A stretch of DNA of 64,000 nucleotides from Pseudomonas abietaniphila (GTDB taxonomy: Bacteria; Pseudomonadota; Gammaproteobacteria; Pseudomonadales; Pseudomonadaceae): the NCBI RefSeq assembly GCF_039697315.1, contig NZ_CP155619.1, positions 3,658,001 to 3,722,000 on the forward strand, in the 5' to 3' direction. The notes beneath the pieces were generated by a model. The model was given only the letters and a program-made list of their open reading frames with translations. It made no database searches and was not told where the DNA came from. Position numbers and translations under genes: made by a program. Position 1 is the first letter of the stretch; each line of letters begins with the position of its first letter. Positions 48,245-60,301 of this stretch are shown here, one piece after another.

Positions 48245-48348
48245 GATCGTTCCCACGCTCCGCGTGGTAATGCCTTAGGTGACGCTCCGCGTCACAGTGG
48301 ACGCGGAGCGTCCGGGTATGCGATCCCACGCGGAGCGTGGGAACGATC
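48245..48348. repeat. REP-type nested palindrome (family A), unit 3
   Basis: It is a near-identical repeat of 48004-48107 in the same orientation, consistent with local duplication. Confidence 0.85.
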
Positions 48349-48364
48349 AAATACGGCCGAACCA

Positions 48365-48456
48365 CTGTGGGAGCGAATTCATTCGCGATGCGGTGGTACA
48401 TCCGATGAATATCTGTCGGATGTCCCCGCCCCTCGCGAATGAATTCGCTCCCACAG
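48365..48456. repeat. REP doublet (family B), unit 4
   Basis: Arms 48365-48388 and 48433-48456 form a 24-nt perfect inverted repeat. With units 1-3 it fills the 529-bp gap between thiC and cytX; no gene lies there. Confidence 0.88.
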
Positions 48457-48520
48457 GTTCGTTGATCATCAGGCGGATTTTCCGTCAATAACTAACAATG
48501 CTCTTCTGAGATCACACCCT

Positions 48521-49810
48521 GTGAACACACCCGGCACTTACTCACCCGATATCCCCGTCCCCGCCGCCAAGCGGGTCTTTGGCGGGCGCGACCTGTTTTC
48601 CCTGTGGTTCTCCCTCGGCATCGGCCTGATGGTCCTGCAGACCGGCGCGTTGCTGGCGCCGGGGCTGGGCATGTCCGGCTCGATGCTGGCGATCTTCCTC
48701 GGCACGCTGGTGGGCGTTCTGCTGCTCGCGGCGGTCGGCGTGATCGGCAGCGACACCGGCCTCTCATCCATGGCCGCACTCAAGCTCAGCCTGGGGAGCA
48801 AAGGCGCGGCGCTGCCTGCGATTCTCAACCTGCTGCAACTGGTGGGCTGGGGCTCGTTCGAAATCATCGTCATGCGCGATGCGGCCAGTCTGCTCGGCGC
48901 AGGTGCTTTTTCAGAATCCAGCCTGTGGGCCAACCCGCTGCTCTGGACGCTGATCTTTGGCGCGCTCGCCACGCTGCTCGCCGTCAGCGGACCGCTCACC
49001 TTCGTGCGGCAGATCCTGCGAAAGTGGGGCATCTGGTTGCTGCTCGCCGCGTGCGTCTGGCTGACCTGGAATCTCTTCGCCAAAGCTGACCTGTCGGCAT
49101 TGTGGGCACGCGCCGGAGACGGTTCGCTGCCGTTCGCCGTCGGTTTCGACATCGCCATTGCCATGCCGCTCTCCTGGTTGCCGCTGATTGCCGACTATTC
49201 CCGGTTCGGCAAGCGCGCGACCGGCGTGTTCGGCGGCACCGTGCTGGGCTTTTTCCTGGGTAACTTCTGGCTGATGACACTGGGCGTCGCCTACACCCTG
49301 GCGTTCGCGCCAAGCGGTGAAGCCAATGCGTTACTCCTGGCGCTGGCCGGCGCGGGCATGGGCATTCCGTTGCTGTTGATCCTGCTCGACGAATCGGAAA
49401 ACGCGTTTGCCGACATTCACTCCGCAGCAGTTTCAAGCGGGATCCTGTTGAAAGCCAAGGTCGAGCATCTGGCGTTGGCCATCGGCGTTCTCTGCACGTT
49501 GATCGCCTGCTTCGCGCCATTGGCGCAGTACCAGAATTTCCTGCTGCTAATCGGCTCGGTGTTCGCGCCGCTGTTCGGCGTGGTGCTGGTGGATCACTTC
49601 ATCCTGCGTCGTCGCAGCCATGGCGCCGCGACAGTGGGGTTACGCTGGATGACCTTGTTGGCCTGGGTGGGTGGTATCGCCACCTATCATCTGCTGGCGA
49701 ATCTGTACCCGAACGTCGGAGCAACACTGCCGGCCCTCATCGTGGCCGGCGTGTTGCAACTGGTGTTGAGCAAAGCGATCAGCCCCGGCCAGGGAACAGT
49801 TCCGGCTTGA
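48521..49810 (+). CDS. cytX: Putative hydroxymethylpyrimidine permease CytX (NCS1 family)
   Basis: The 429-residue protein has about 12 hydrophobic segments, starting FSLWFSLGIGLMVLQTGAL. Its placement after thiC fits CytX, an NCS1 transporter often tied to thiamine genes and thought to import the HMP pyrimidine. Segments such as PLSWLPLIADYSRFGKRA match the NCS1 family. No separate riboswitch is seen before it. GTG 48521 is the most upstream plausible start, with a weak ribosome site. Its 3' end overlaps the convergent lipoprotein gene by 32 nt. Confidence 0.87.
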   Translation: MNTPGTYSPDIPVPAAKRVFGGRDLFSLWFSLGIGLMVLQTGALLAPGLGMSGSMLAIFLGTLVGVLLLAAVGVIGSDTGLSSMAALKLSLGSKGAALPAILNLLQLVGWGSFEIIVMRDAASLLGAGAFSESSLWANPLLWTLIFGALATLLAVSGPLTFVRQILRKWGIWLLLAACVWLTWNLFAKADLSALWARAGDGSLPFAVGFDIAIAMPLSWLPLIADYSRFGKRATGVFGGTVLGFFLGNFWLMTLGVAYTLAFAPSGEANALLLALAGAGMGIPLLLILLDESENAFADIHSAAVSSGILLKAKVEHLALAIGVLCTLIACFAPLAQYQNFLLLIGSVFAPLFGVVLVDHFILRRRSHGAATVGLRWMTLLAWVGGIATYHLLANLYPNVGATLPALIVAGVLQLVLSKAISPGQGTVPA

Positions 49811-50525
49811 TGATGCCATTGAGCTGAGGGTACGGAATCTTCAGCTCGATGTGGCCCATGGCGTATGGGGCGATGGTGGTGACCGGGTATTTCAGGATCA
49901 CGGCACCGTACGTCAGGGCGACGTTGGAAGTTCGCTTGAATGGCCACATCTTCTGGAACTCGGCATCCTTGTCCACCTTGGTGCTGATCTGCCAGGCCTG
50001 GTGCGCCAGTTGGGCTTTGTCCCAGAACGCCGCTTCCTGGCCCGGCACCAGCATGTCGCTCAGCGTCAACACGCGTTGCTGTTGACGGGAGTAGTTGATG
50101 AACGCGCGACCGGGATTGCCCTGAGCACCGCCGGTGTCCAGGTAGCTCGACAGCTCGACCACCACGATACCGTCATGCTGCTCACGTACTTTGGCCTGCA
50201 AATAGCTGCTGTTGCGGCCTTGAGCGCGGCTCAGGAATTGTTCCTGATAGTCCTTGAGCGTCGGTGGTACCGGGCCGTCGGTGTCGCTGCGCGTCAGCTG
50301 CAGCAGGGTCCGCTGGGTGATGGCGTCCAGTTTCGGCTCGTCCGGGAAGTGAACGGTGTCGATGTTCACCAGCGGGCAGTCGTCCGTACTGCAGCCGGGT
50401 TTGACCAATTCGGATGCGTCGCGCTGAACGGTCAGCGGACTGCGATAATTGGGCTGGAAAAGGCTCTGGCAGGCGCCCAGTATCAGGGCCAGGCAGGCCA
50501 GCGAAATGATCTTCAGAAACGACAT
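49779..50525 (-). CDS. RsiV/DUF3298-type lipoprotein (PA4972-like)
   Basis: The 248-residue envelope protein has a lipoprotein signal peptide (SFLKIISLACLALILGAC; lipobox Cys about 20). The C-terminal RTSNVALTYGAVILKYPVTT and APYAMGHIELKIPYPQL match the DUF3298/RsiV domain. Its role is unknown; in Bacillus, RsiV binds lysozyme. ATG 50525 (MSFLKI) puts the signal sequence at the N-terminus. It is convergent with cytX and divergent from nudF. Confidence 0.82.
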   Translation of the reverse strand: MSFLKIISLACLALILGACQSLFQPNYRSPLTVQRDASELVKPGCSTDDCPLVNIDTVHFPDEPKLDAITQRTLLQLTRSDTDGPVPPTLKDYQEQFLSRAQGRNSSYLQAKVREQHDGIVVVELSSYLDTGGAQGNPGRAFINYSRQQQRVLTLSDMLVPGQEAAFWDKAQLAHQAWQISTKVDKDAEFQKMWPFKRTSNVALTYGAVILKYPVTTIAPYAMGHIELKIPYPQLNGIIKPELFPGRG

Positions 50526-50745
50526 GTTGATCCTTGGCGTTGGCATAAAGGGCCATCACTGAGCAGTAACGGCAACCAGCTTCGACTGTAGGTGGCGCAA
50601 TCAGTTCGCCACTGGACGGATTAGAGTGCCTTTCGCTTGCCCTCGTCTACCCTGACTGCCTGTTTTGCCCGAACGAGGGGCTGCATCCAGCGTGTTGGCA
50701 CGTTAGGATGGCGCGAAGACTCAAGTGCTCTGCAGTGAGAAATGT

Positions 50746-51363
50746 ATGACTGACACGACTAAATCGACGCCGACGAAGCACGAGATCACCCAGCGCGAAA
50801 CCTGCTTCAAGGGGTTCTATCAGCTGGACCGTCTGCACCTGCGCCATGAGCTGTTCGACGGCGGCATGAGCCCGGAAATCAAGCGCGAGCTGTTCGTGCG
50901 TCATGACGCTGTCTGCGTTCTGCCCTACGACGCCAAGCGAGACGAAGTGGTGTTGATCGAGCAGTTCCGTGTCGGCGTGATCGGCAAGCATCCCAACCCG
51001 TGGCTGATCGAAATGGTCGCTGGCCTGATCGATAAAAAAGAGGAGCCTGAAGAGGTTGCTCACCGCGAAGGAGAGGAGGAAGCTGGGCTTGTTTTCAGCG
51101 CGTTGTGGCCGATCACCAAATACTTTCCGTCGCCCGGTGGCAGTAACGAATTCGTTCACTTGTACCTGGGTAAATGTGAAAGCGAGGGGGCGGGAGGGCT
51201 GCACGGTCTGGAGGAAGAGGCTGAAGACATCCGTGTGTCGGTCTGGTCATTCGATGACGCGATGCAAGCCGTGAAAGACGGACGCATCGTCAACGCGGCA
51301 GCTATCATCGCAATACAGTGGCTGGCGCTTAACCGCGCCGAAATCAGGGGGCTGTGGTCGTGA
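50746..51363 (+). CDS. nudF: ADP-ribose pyrophosphatase (Nudix)
   Basis: The 205-residue Nudix hydrolase converts ADP-ribose to AMP and ribose-5-phosphate. The Nudix box runs GLIDKKEEPEEVAHREGEEEAGL-like from the G of VAGL; the acidic REGEEEAG core is intact. FPSPGGSNEFVHLYL downstream is typical of the ADPRase subfamily. Start at ATG 50746 (MTDTTKS). The stop overlaps the DUF1249 gene by GTGA. In PAO1 the order nudF-DUF1249-cpdA-yqiA-parE is the same. Confidence 0.93.
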   Translation: MTDTTKSTPTKHEITQRETCFKGFYQLDRLHLRHELFDGGMSPEIKRELFVRHDAVCVLPYDAKRDEVVLIEQFRVGVIGKHPNPWLIEMVAGLIDKKEEPEEVAHREGEEEAGLVFSALWPITKYFPSPGGSNEFVHLYLGKCESEGAGGLHGLEEEAEDIRVSVWSFDDAMQAVKDGRIVNAAAIIAIQWLALNRAEIRGLWS

Positions 51364-51806
51364 ATCTTCTGCGCGAGCGCTACCGTGTCGACCTTGCCGG
51401 GCTGCAAGCAGCCTGTGAGGCGAACTACGCGCGCTTGATGCGTTTGTTACCTGACATGCGCAATGAACAACGTTCCCGCCGGGTGGCCGTCACCCAAGGC
51501 GATCAAATGCTGGGCGTGCTGGCGGTCGAGGTGATTCTCGACTGTCCCTACACCACCACGCTGCAGGTGCGCCAGGAGCACAGCCTGCCATGGCTGCCGG
51601 TGCCCGTGCTGGAAGTACAGGTTTACCACGACGCGCGCATGGCGGAAGTCATCGGCGCCGAACACGCACGGCGTTTCCGCGGTATCTACCCGTATCCCAA
51701 TGCCGACATGCATCAGCCGGATGAAAAGGCCCAGCTCAATCTGTTCCTGGGGGAGTGGTTGAGTCACTGCCTGGCGTGTGGGCATGAGTTCGAGTCGGTG
51801 CGCTGA
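51360..51806 (+). CDS. DUF1249 family protein (YqiB-like)
   Basis: The 148-residue cytoplasmic protein of unknown function begins VNLLRERYRVDLAGLQAACE and contains LEVQVYHDARMAEV and YPYPNADMHQPDEKAQLNLFL, conserved in E. coli YqiB. The GTG overlaps nudF. It is normally followed by cpdA, but here a low-GC cassette intervenes. Confidence 0.88.
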   Translation: MNLLRERYRVDLAGLQAACEANYARLMRLLPDMRNEQRSRRVAVTQGDQMLGVLAVEVILDCPYTTTLQVRQEHSLPWLPVPVLEVQVYHDARMAEVIGAEHARRFRGIYPYPNADMHQPDEKAQLNLFLGEWLSHCLACGHEFESVR

Positions 51807-51952
51807 AGTTGTAGGGTTTTTCCATTAGCCTGGTTCTTGAGTCTTTTGGCCTTGTAGGCCGTTTCTGAAAGTTCTGTTTTTATGATTTTTGGCTTTATTT
51901 TTTAGCCTTCCGAAAGCTAGGTTTGCACGATCTTTTCTATGAGGTCGTGCTC

Positions 51953-52357
51953 ATGGCTTATCTCGGAACTCATCTTTATTCTTGTCATGCGATTCCGTTC
52001 AATTGGAGTGACACTTGGTTGGTAGTTGTGAGTGGGGATGGGATTAATTTTTGTGGCCATGCTTTGCTAAAGGCTGGCTATCACTATTTTCACGTTCATG
52101 GTTGGAATCGGCCCTTTCACCTCACTGAGTCGGGCTACCAAAGATATGTGAAAGAGGGAGGGAAGACAGAACTGTTTAGGCGTAGGGTTTATATTCCCAA
52201 TCCAGAGGGTGCTCAAAGAAAGATTGAATCGCTTAGTGCAAATATTTGGTATTGGCTCGCTATTCCCAGTAATTGCGTGAGTTATGTAGAGGACGTTTTC
52301 CTTGCGGGTGGTGCAGATGACTCCATCTTTACCAATTGTCCTGCGAGGTGGGAATGA
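51953..52357 (+). CDS. Candidate toxin: small papain-like (permuted NlpC/P60-type) protein
   Basis: The 134-residue protein is AT-rich compared with the surrounding operon. Notable residues are FCGHALLKAGYHYFHVHGW (His 36) and SNCVSYVEDVFLAGG (Cys 108), a His-before-Cys order seen in circularly permuted NlpC/P60 and LRAT-like enzymes, plus a terminal TNCPARW. There is no signal peptide. Start at ATG 51953 (MAYLGTHLYS), with GAGGT upstream; an ORF extension to 51923 is less likely. Its stop overlaps the next start (ATGA). A peptidoglycan- or lipid-acting toxin is my inference; no delivery gene lies nearby. Confidence 0.6.
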   Translation: MAYLGTHLYSCHAIPFNWSDTWLVVVSGDGINFCGHALLKAGYHYFHVHGWNRPFHLTESGYQRYVKEGGKTELFRRRVYIPNPEGAQRKIESLSANIWYWLAIPSNCVSYVEDVFLAGGADDSIFTNCPARWE

Positions 52358-52740
52358 AAGTAATAAAGTTAATTGTCTATGGCATCGTCATAGGAGCGGT
52401 CATCAATTTTTTCTTCGAGATTTTCTTTGTTCCTCCTGGTGAGCCTGCTTCGGCGCTCGCTACCGGATCTGTATTCCTCACGGGCTTTCTATTGGGCGCA
52501 TCAATATCACGTTATGTCTCATGGGGCTGGTCATTGGGAGGGATAGGCGGGATGTCGGCCGGGTTGATGGGGCCGACACCCCTTATGTTCTTTTTTCCTG
52601 ATACCAGCTATGAAAAAGTCTTGCCTTGGCTTTTTCTAATTGCAGCAATTGGCTTTCCCCTTGGTGGCTACTACGTCGATAAAATGTTCCAGCGGTTAAG
52701 CGATTATTGGCGTGCACGATCTGCCGACCACGATAACTGA
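52354..52740 (+). CDS. Candidate immunity protein: small four-helix membrane protein
   Basis: The 128-residue protein has four hydrophobic helices: VIKLIVYGIVIGAVINFFF, ALATGSVFLTGFLLGASI, a Gly-rich SLGGIGGMSAGLMGPTPLM, and VLPWLFLIAAIGFPLGGYY. The tail is short and charged. ATG 52354 overlaps the upstream stop and has GAGGTGGGA in front, so both proteins are co-translated. I recognise no family. The pairing with a putative hydrolase and a shared low GC suggest an immunity role. Confidence 0.6.
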   Translation: MKVIKLIVYGIVIGAVINFFFEIFFVPPGEPASALATGSVFLTGFLLGASISRYVSWGWSLGGIGGMSAGLMGPTPLMFFFPDTSYEKVLPWLFLIAAIGFPLGGYYVDKMFQRLSDYWRARSADHDN

Positions 52741-52820
52741 GAGCTGGCACTCATTTCGGCATTTGCCCGTCGACGCTCCAGCCACCATAATCCGGCCATA
52801 CCCGCTCAAGGAGATGGCCA

Positions 52821-53630
52821 TTGCCGAGCACACCTCTGAATTCGTCCTCCGTCCTGGTGGTGCAACTGTCGGACAGTCACCTGTTTGCTGAAGCGGACGG
52901 CGAGCTGTTGGGCATGGCCACACGGGCCAGCCTCAACGCAGTCGTCGATCGGGTGCTGGCCGAGCAGCCGGATATCGACCTGGTGCTCGCCACGGGCGAT
53001 TTGTCCCAGGACGGCTCCGTCGAGTCTTATCAGGCGTTTCGCGAATCGAGTGAGCGCCTGTCCGCGCCCAAACGCTGGCTGCCTGGCAACCATGACGAAC
53101 TTCGGGAAATGGCGATCGCCGCTCAGCAGAGTGACTTTCTTGAGCCCGTCGTGGACGTCGGAAACTGGCGTATCACGATGCTGGACTCTGCCGTTTCGGG
53201 CTCGGTGCCGGGTTATCTGGAAGACAAACAACTGCAACTGCTCGCTCAGGCATTGAGTGAGGCCCCGCAACGTCATCATCTGATCTGCCTGCACCATCAT
53301 CCGGTGCCGATTGGCGCGGCGTGGATGGAGCCAATCGGGCTGCGTAATCCCGAGGCGCTGTTCGCGGTGCTGGAACGTTTTCCACAAACCAGAGCGCTGC
53401 TCTGGGGCCATGTGCATCAGGAATACGATCAGCAGCGTGACGGCCTGAGGTTGATGGCATCGCCGTCCACCTGCATTCAGTTCGCGCCCAACAGCGAGGA
53501 TTTCAAGCTCGACGAACGGGCGCCGGGCTATCGCTGGTTGCGGCTGCATGATGACGGCCGGATCGAAACGGGCGTCTCGCGGATCGACGCCAGCCTGTTT
53601 CCGGTCGACCTCAGCGGTGCCGGTTACTGA
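52821..53630 (+). CDS. cpdA: 3',5'-cyclic-AMP phosphodiesterase CpdA
   Basis: The 269-residue class III phosphodiesterase hydrolyses cAMP and so sets Vfr/CRP activity. All metallophosphoesterase motifs are present: LSDSHLF, ATGDLSQDG, LPGNHDE, CLHHHP and LWGHVHQE. TTG 52821 is in frame with family N-termini (MPS...SVLVVQLSDSHL) and has AAGGAG 7 nt upstream; the ATG at 52814 is out of frame. Confidence 0.94.
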   Translation: MPSTPLNSSSVLVVQLSDSHLFAEADGELLGMATRASLNAVVDRVLAEQPDIDLVLATGDLSQDGSVESYQAFRESSERLSAPKRWLPGNHDELREMAIAAQQSDFLEPVVDVGNWRITMLDSAVSGSVPGYLEDKQLQLLAQALSEAPQRHHLICLHHHPVPIGAAWMEPIGLRNPEALFAVLERFPQTRALLWGHVHQEYDQQRDGLRLMASPSTCIQFAPNSEDFKLDERAPGYRWLRLHDDGRIETGVSRIDASLFPVDLSGAGY

Positions 53631-53741
53631 CGGGAAATGTTTCGAACCCCCAGCGAATGATCAACAAGCGAGTTTTCCCTCGGTTGTCCCTGTAAACTGC
53701 GTGGCTTTGCGTGTTGATGCGCCGCTTCTGGAGATAACCGC

Positions 53742-54362
53742 GTGAACCAGGATCACTCGACGCTTCTTTATATACATGGCTTGAACAGCTCGGCGATGTC
53801 AAAAAAAGCCACACAGCTGGCTGAGCTGATGAAAACCCTGGGGTTGAGCGAGCAGTTGCGGGTGCCGGAACTGCACCATCATCCGCGTCAGGCAATGGTT
53901 CAGCTGGAGAGCGCCATCGACGAACTGGGCGGTCGGCCACTGCTGGTCGGCAGCTCGCTCGGCGGCTACTATGCGACTCACCTGGCTGAGCACCATGGCC
54001 TGAAGGCTGTGCTGATGAACCCTGCAGTCAACCCGCATCAGCTGTTCGACGGTTTTCTGGGCACCCAACAAAACCTGTACACCGGCGAACGCTGGGAGCT
54101 GACGCACGATCACGTCGACGCGCTGGCCGAGCTTGAGGTGCCCGCGCCCCAAGATCCGCAGCGCATTCAGGTGTGGTTGCAGACCGGTGACGAGACGCTG
54201 GATTATCGGCGCGCCCAAGCGTTTTATCGGGCCTGCGCCCTGCGCATAGAAGGTGGCGGTGATCACGGCTTTCAGGGGTTTGCCTCAAAACTGCCTGCTT
54301 TGCTGAGCTTTGCCGGTTTCGCCCCGGCGCTTTTGCAGGCGATCGACGTGTCGGCGCTGTGA
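53742..54362 (+). CDS. yqiA: YqiA-type alpha/beta-hydrolase esterase
   Basis: The 206-residue serine esterase has an N-terminal LLYIHGLNSSAMSKKA oxyanion region, nucleophile elbow GSSLGGYYA, an acid in QTGDETLDY and His in GGGDHGFQGF. The family is usually encoded beside cpdA and parE; its substrate is unknown. The GTG start has GGAGATAA 6 nt upstream. Confidence 0.9.
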   Translation: MNQDHSTLLYIHGLNSSAMSKKATQLAELMKTLGLSEQLRVPELHHHPRQAMVQLESAIDELGGRPLLVGSSLGGYYATHLAEHHGLKAVLMNPAVNPHQLFDGFLGTQQNLYTGERWELTHDHVDALAELEVPAPQDPQRIQVWLQTGDETLDYRRAQAFYRACALRIEGGGDHGFQGFASKLPALLSFAGFAPALLQAIDVSAL

Positions 54363-54451
54363 ATAACGCGCCCGGATCGAGCTTTTGCTGAAACAAACAT
54401 GTAGAACAGTGTCACTCCGAAATTTCATGAACGACTTGATGACGAGACCCC

Positions 54452-56356
54452 ATGGCCAATCCCAGCGCTAGCTCTTATAACGCAGACGCCATCGAAGTCC
54501 TCTCGGGCCTCGACCCGGTCCGCAAGCGGCCGGGCATGTACACCGACACCACGCGGCCGAACCACCTCGCTCAGGAAGTCATCGACAACAGCGTCGACGA
54601 AGCCCTGGCTGGCCACGCCAAATCGGTTCAGGTAATCCTCCACGCCGACAACTCCCTGGAAGTGGCCGATGACGGTCGCGGCATGCCGGTGGACATTCAC
54701 CCGGAAGAAGGTGTGTCGGGCGTCGAACTGATCCTCACCAAACTCCACGCGGGCGGTAAGTTCTCCAACAAGAACTACCAGTTCTCCGGCGGTCTGCACG
54801 GTGTGGGGATCTCCGTGGTCAACGCGCTCTCGACCCAGGTGCGGGTGCGGGTCAAGCGTGACGGCAATGAATACGAAATGACCTTTGCCGACGGCTTCAA
54901 AGCTAGTGAACTGGCGGTCATCGGCACCGTGGGCAAACGCAACACCGGCACCAGCGTGTATTTCGCGCCGGATCCGAAGTACTTCGACAGTCCGAAGTTT
55001 TCCGTCAGCCGCCTCAAGCACGTCCTGAAAGCCAAGGCGGTCCTGTGCCCGGGGTTGCTGGTCAGCTTCGAAGACAAAAGCACCGGCGAGAAAGTCGAGT
55101 GGCATTACGAAGACGGCCTGCGCTCGTATCTGCAGGATTCGGTCACCGACTTCCTTCGCCTGCCGGACGAGCCCTTCTGTGGCGCATTCGCGGGCAACAA
55201 GGAAGCGGTCGACTGGGCATTGCTATGGCTGCCGGAAGGCGGCGACAGCGTTCAGGAAAGCTACGTCAACCTGATCCCGACAGCGCAGGGCGGTACGCAC
55301 GTCAACGGCTTGCGTCAGGGCCTGCTCGATGCAATGCGCGAATTCTGCGAGTTCCGCAACCTGCTGCCGCGTGGCGTCAAGCTGGCGCCGGAGGACGTCT
55401 GGGAGCGCATCGCGTTCGTGCTGTCGATGAAGATGCAGGAGCCGCAGTTCTCTGGCCAGACCAAAGAGCGACTGTCGTCCCGCGAAGCGGCGGCGTTCGT
55501 GTCCGGTGTGGTCAAGGACGCCTTCAGCCTGTGGCTCAACGGGCACCCGGAAATGGGCATGCAGCTGGCCGAACTGGCGATCAACAACGCCGGTCGTCGT
55601 CTCAAGGCGAGCAAGAAGGTCGAACGCAAGCGCATCACCCAGGGTCCTGCACTGCCGGGCAAACTGGCGGATTGCGCGGGGCAGGACCCGATGCGCGCCG
55701 AGCTGTTTCTGGTTGAGGGTGATTCCGCAGGCGGTTCCGCCAAACAGGCACGGGACAAAGAATTCCAGGCCATCCTGCCGCTGCGCGGGAAAATTCTGAA
55801 CACCTGGGAAGTCGATGGCGGCGAAGTGCTCGCCAGTCAGGAAGTGCACAACATTGCGGTCGCGATCGGTGTCGATCCGGGCGCAGCGGACATGAGCCAG
55901 CTGCGTTACGGCAAGATCTGCATCCTCGCGGACGCCGACTCCGACGGCCTGCACATCGCGACGCTGTTGTGCGCCTTGTTCGTCCAGCATTTCCGTCCTC
56001 TGGTCGATGCTGGTCACGTTTACGTCGCGATGCCGCCGCTGTATCGCATCGACCTGGGCAAAGACATCTATTACGCCCTCGACGAGGCCGAGCGGGACGG
56101 CATTCTTGATCGCCTGGTCGCTGAGAAGAAGCGCGGCAAGCCACAGGTCACGCGATTCAAAGGCCTGGGTGAAATGAACCCGCCGCAGTTGCGTGAAACC
56201 ACCATGGACCCGAACACCCGTCGACTGGTCCAGCTGACGCTGGATGATTTCGAAGCGACGTCGGAGATGATGGACATGCTGCTGGCTAAAAAACGTGCGG
56301 GCGACCGCAAGACCTGGCTTGAGTCCAAAGGCAACCTCGCCGAGGTGCTGGTTTGA
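54452..56356 (+). CDS. parE: DNA topoisomerase IV subunit B
   Basis: ATPase subunit of topoisomerase IV, which decatenates daughter chromosomes. The 634-residue protein has a GHKL ATP domain (RKRPGMYTDT, DNSVDEAL, VADDGRGMPVD and GGLHGVGISVVNAL). The TOPRIM domain carries EGDSAGGSAKQARD and LADADSDGLHI. ATG 54452 follows ~90 bp of upstream sequence. The stop overlaps the next gene's ATG by one base (TGATG). Confidence 0.97.
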   Translation: MANPSASSYNADAIEVLSGLDPVRKRPGMYTDTTRPNHLAQEVIDNSVDEALAGHAKSVQVILHADNSLEVADDGRGMPVDIHPEEGVSGVELILTKLHAGGKFSNKNYQFSGGLHGVGISVVNALSTQVRVRVKRDGNEYEMTFADGFKASELAVIGTVGKRNTGTSVYFAPDPKYFDSPKFSVSRLKHVLKAKAVLCPGLLVSFEDKSTGEKVEWHYEDGLRSYLQDSVTDFLRLPDEPFCGAFAGNKEAVDWALLWLPEGGDSVQESYVNLIPTAQGGTHVNGLRQGLLDAMREFCEFRNLLPRGVKLAPEDVWERIAFVLSMKMQEPQFSGQTKERLSSREAAAFVSGVVKDAFSLWLNGHPEMGMQLAELAINNAGRRLKASKKVERKRITQGPALPGKLADCAGQDPMRAELFLVEGDSAGGSAKQARDKEFQAILPLRGKILNTWEVDGGEVLASQEVHNIAVAIGVDPGAADMSQLRYGKICILADADSDGLHIATLLCALFVQHFRPLVDAGHVYVAMPPLYRIDLGKDIYYALDEAERDGILDRLVAEKKRGKPQVTRFKGLGEMNPPQLRETTMDPNTRRLVQLTLDDFEATSEMMDMLLAKKRAGDRKTWLESKGNLAEVLV

Positions 56357-57329
56357 TGCGAGGCGGATGGGCCGCGTTGTTGCTGGTCGCCACTCCCGTC
56401 TTCGCTGCACCGCTGCCGGAGCTCAAACTGCTTTCCGAGCACCCGGTCGACGACATGATCGGCGGAAACCTGTCCGGTCTGGCGTCGTGTAACGGTGTGC
56501 TATGGACGGTATCGGATCGCGATGACACGTTGCTGTACAGCCTCGATACCTCAGCGACCGTCTGGAAAGCCCGGGCGCAGGTCCTTGAGATTCCGCCGAT
56601 TCCTGACAGCGGCTTGTCACCGACGCTGCGCGCCATGGCCAAGGCGTCAGCCCTGGTTCGCGGTGGCGATCTGGATTTCGAAGGCGTGAGCTGTGACGCG
56701 GCAGGCAATCGCTATCTGGTGAGCGAGGCCTACGCGACGGTGCTGAAGGTCCCGGTCAATGGCGCGCCGATCTGGCTGGAGCTGCCGAAAAAGGTGGTTC
56801 AGGAGGCGCAGTCCGCCGGCATGCTGCAGCATTTCAACGCCATATTCGAAGGCATTGCCGTGAGTCCGGCTGGCGACAGGTTATGGCTGGCCGCCGAGCG
56901 CGAGAAACGCGGGCTGTTGACCGCGCATCTGGGCAAAGACGGTTGGACCTGTGATGCCAGCTGTATTCTGCGCGTGGAGTCCGGCAACGACGTCTTGCCT
57001 CCGCAGTTGGGTGGAAAGTCAGTGGCCAAGGACTTTTCCGACATCTCGCTGTACAAAGGCAAGCTGTTCACCCTTGAGCGCGCGGCGTATCGCATCTGTC
57101 GGCGCACCCTGGAAACGGGTCAATTGGAGACCTGCTGGTCGTTTGCAAAGGAAGCGCTGCAACCCAACCGGCTTTACGATCAGAAATACGGCCTGACCGA
57201 AGCGCTGATCGTGGACGACAAGGGCGCCTGGGTCGGAACCGACAACAACTTCGGTGTCCGCGCCGATGGTGAAAAACGCCCCATCGTCTGGCGCTTTGCC
57301 GCGCCTGAAGGTGGCTGGAGTGCGAAACC

Positions 57330-57333
<4 letters not shown>
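56356..57333 (+). CDS. Exported esterase-like-of-phytase family protein (PA4966-like)
   Basis: The 325-residue protein has a signal peptide (MRGGWAALLLVATPVFAAP). A beta-propeller-like body follows, with GNLSGLASCNGVLWTVSDRDD, GDLDFEGVSCD, IFEGIAVSPAGDRLWLAAER and a late GVWxGTDNNFG-like segment, as in the phytase-like esterase domain. Activity in Pseudomonas is unknown. It is coupled to parE by a one-base overlap, and its end overlaps the aspartic-protease gene. Confidence 0.85.
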
Positions 57334-60120
<2,787 letters not shown>

Positions 60121-60138
60121 ACAAGAGATTTCAGTGCT

Positions 60139-60164
60139 CGATCTTCGTTTCGTCACGAAGATCG
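60139..60164. terminator. Perfect hairpin downstream of parC
   Basis: CGATCTTCGT (60139-60148) pairs with ACGAAGATCG (60155-60164) around a 6-nt loop, 18 bp past the parC stop. There is no T-tract, so it may be a processing or stability hairpin. Confidence 0.45.
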
Positions 60165-60301
60165 ACGCAGAATCGCTGGAGTCATCGCGCATATTCACGG
60201 ATGATATGTCGTCTTGAGGTGCGGGCGTGGCTGTGTGCCTTCATGTTTTCTTGAGTATTTGACAGTGTGGCGCGCCGTGCGGCGTCCACTTGGACGGAAT
60301 G

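Noticed and set aside
47998..48460. Possible CRISPR-like array
   Set aside because: The repeats are inverted palindromes of two different families with irregular spacing, not short direct repeats with unique spacers.
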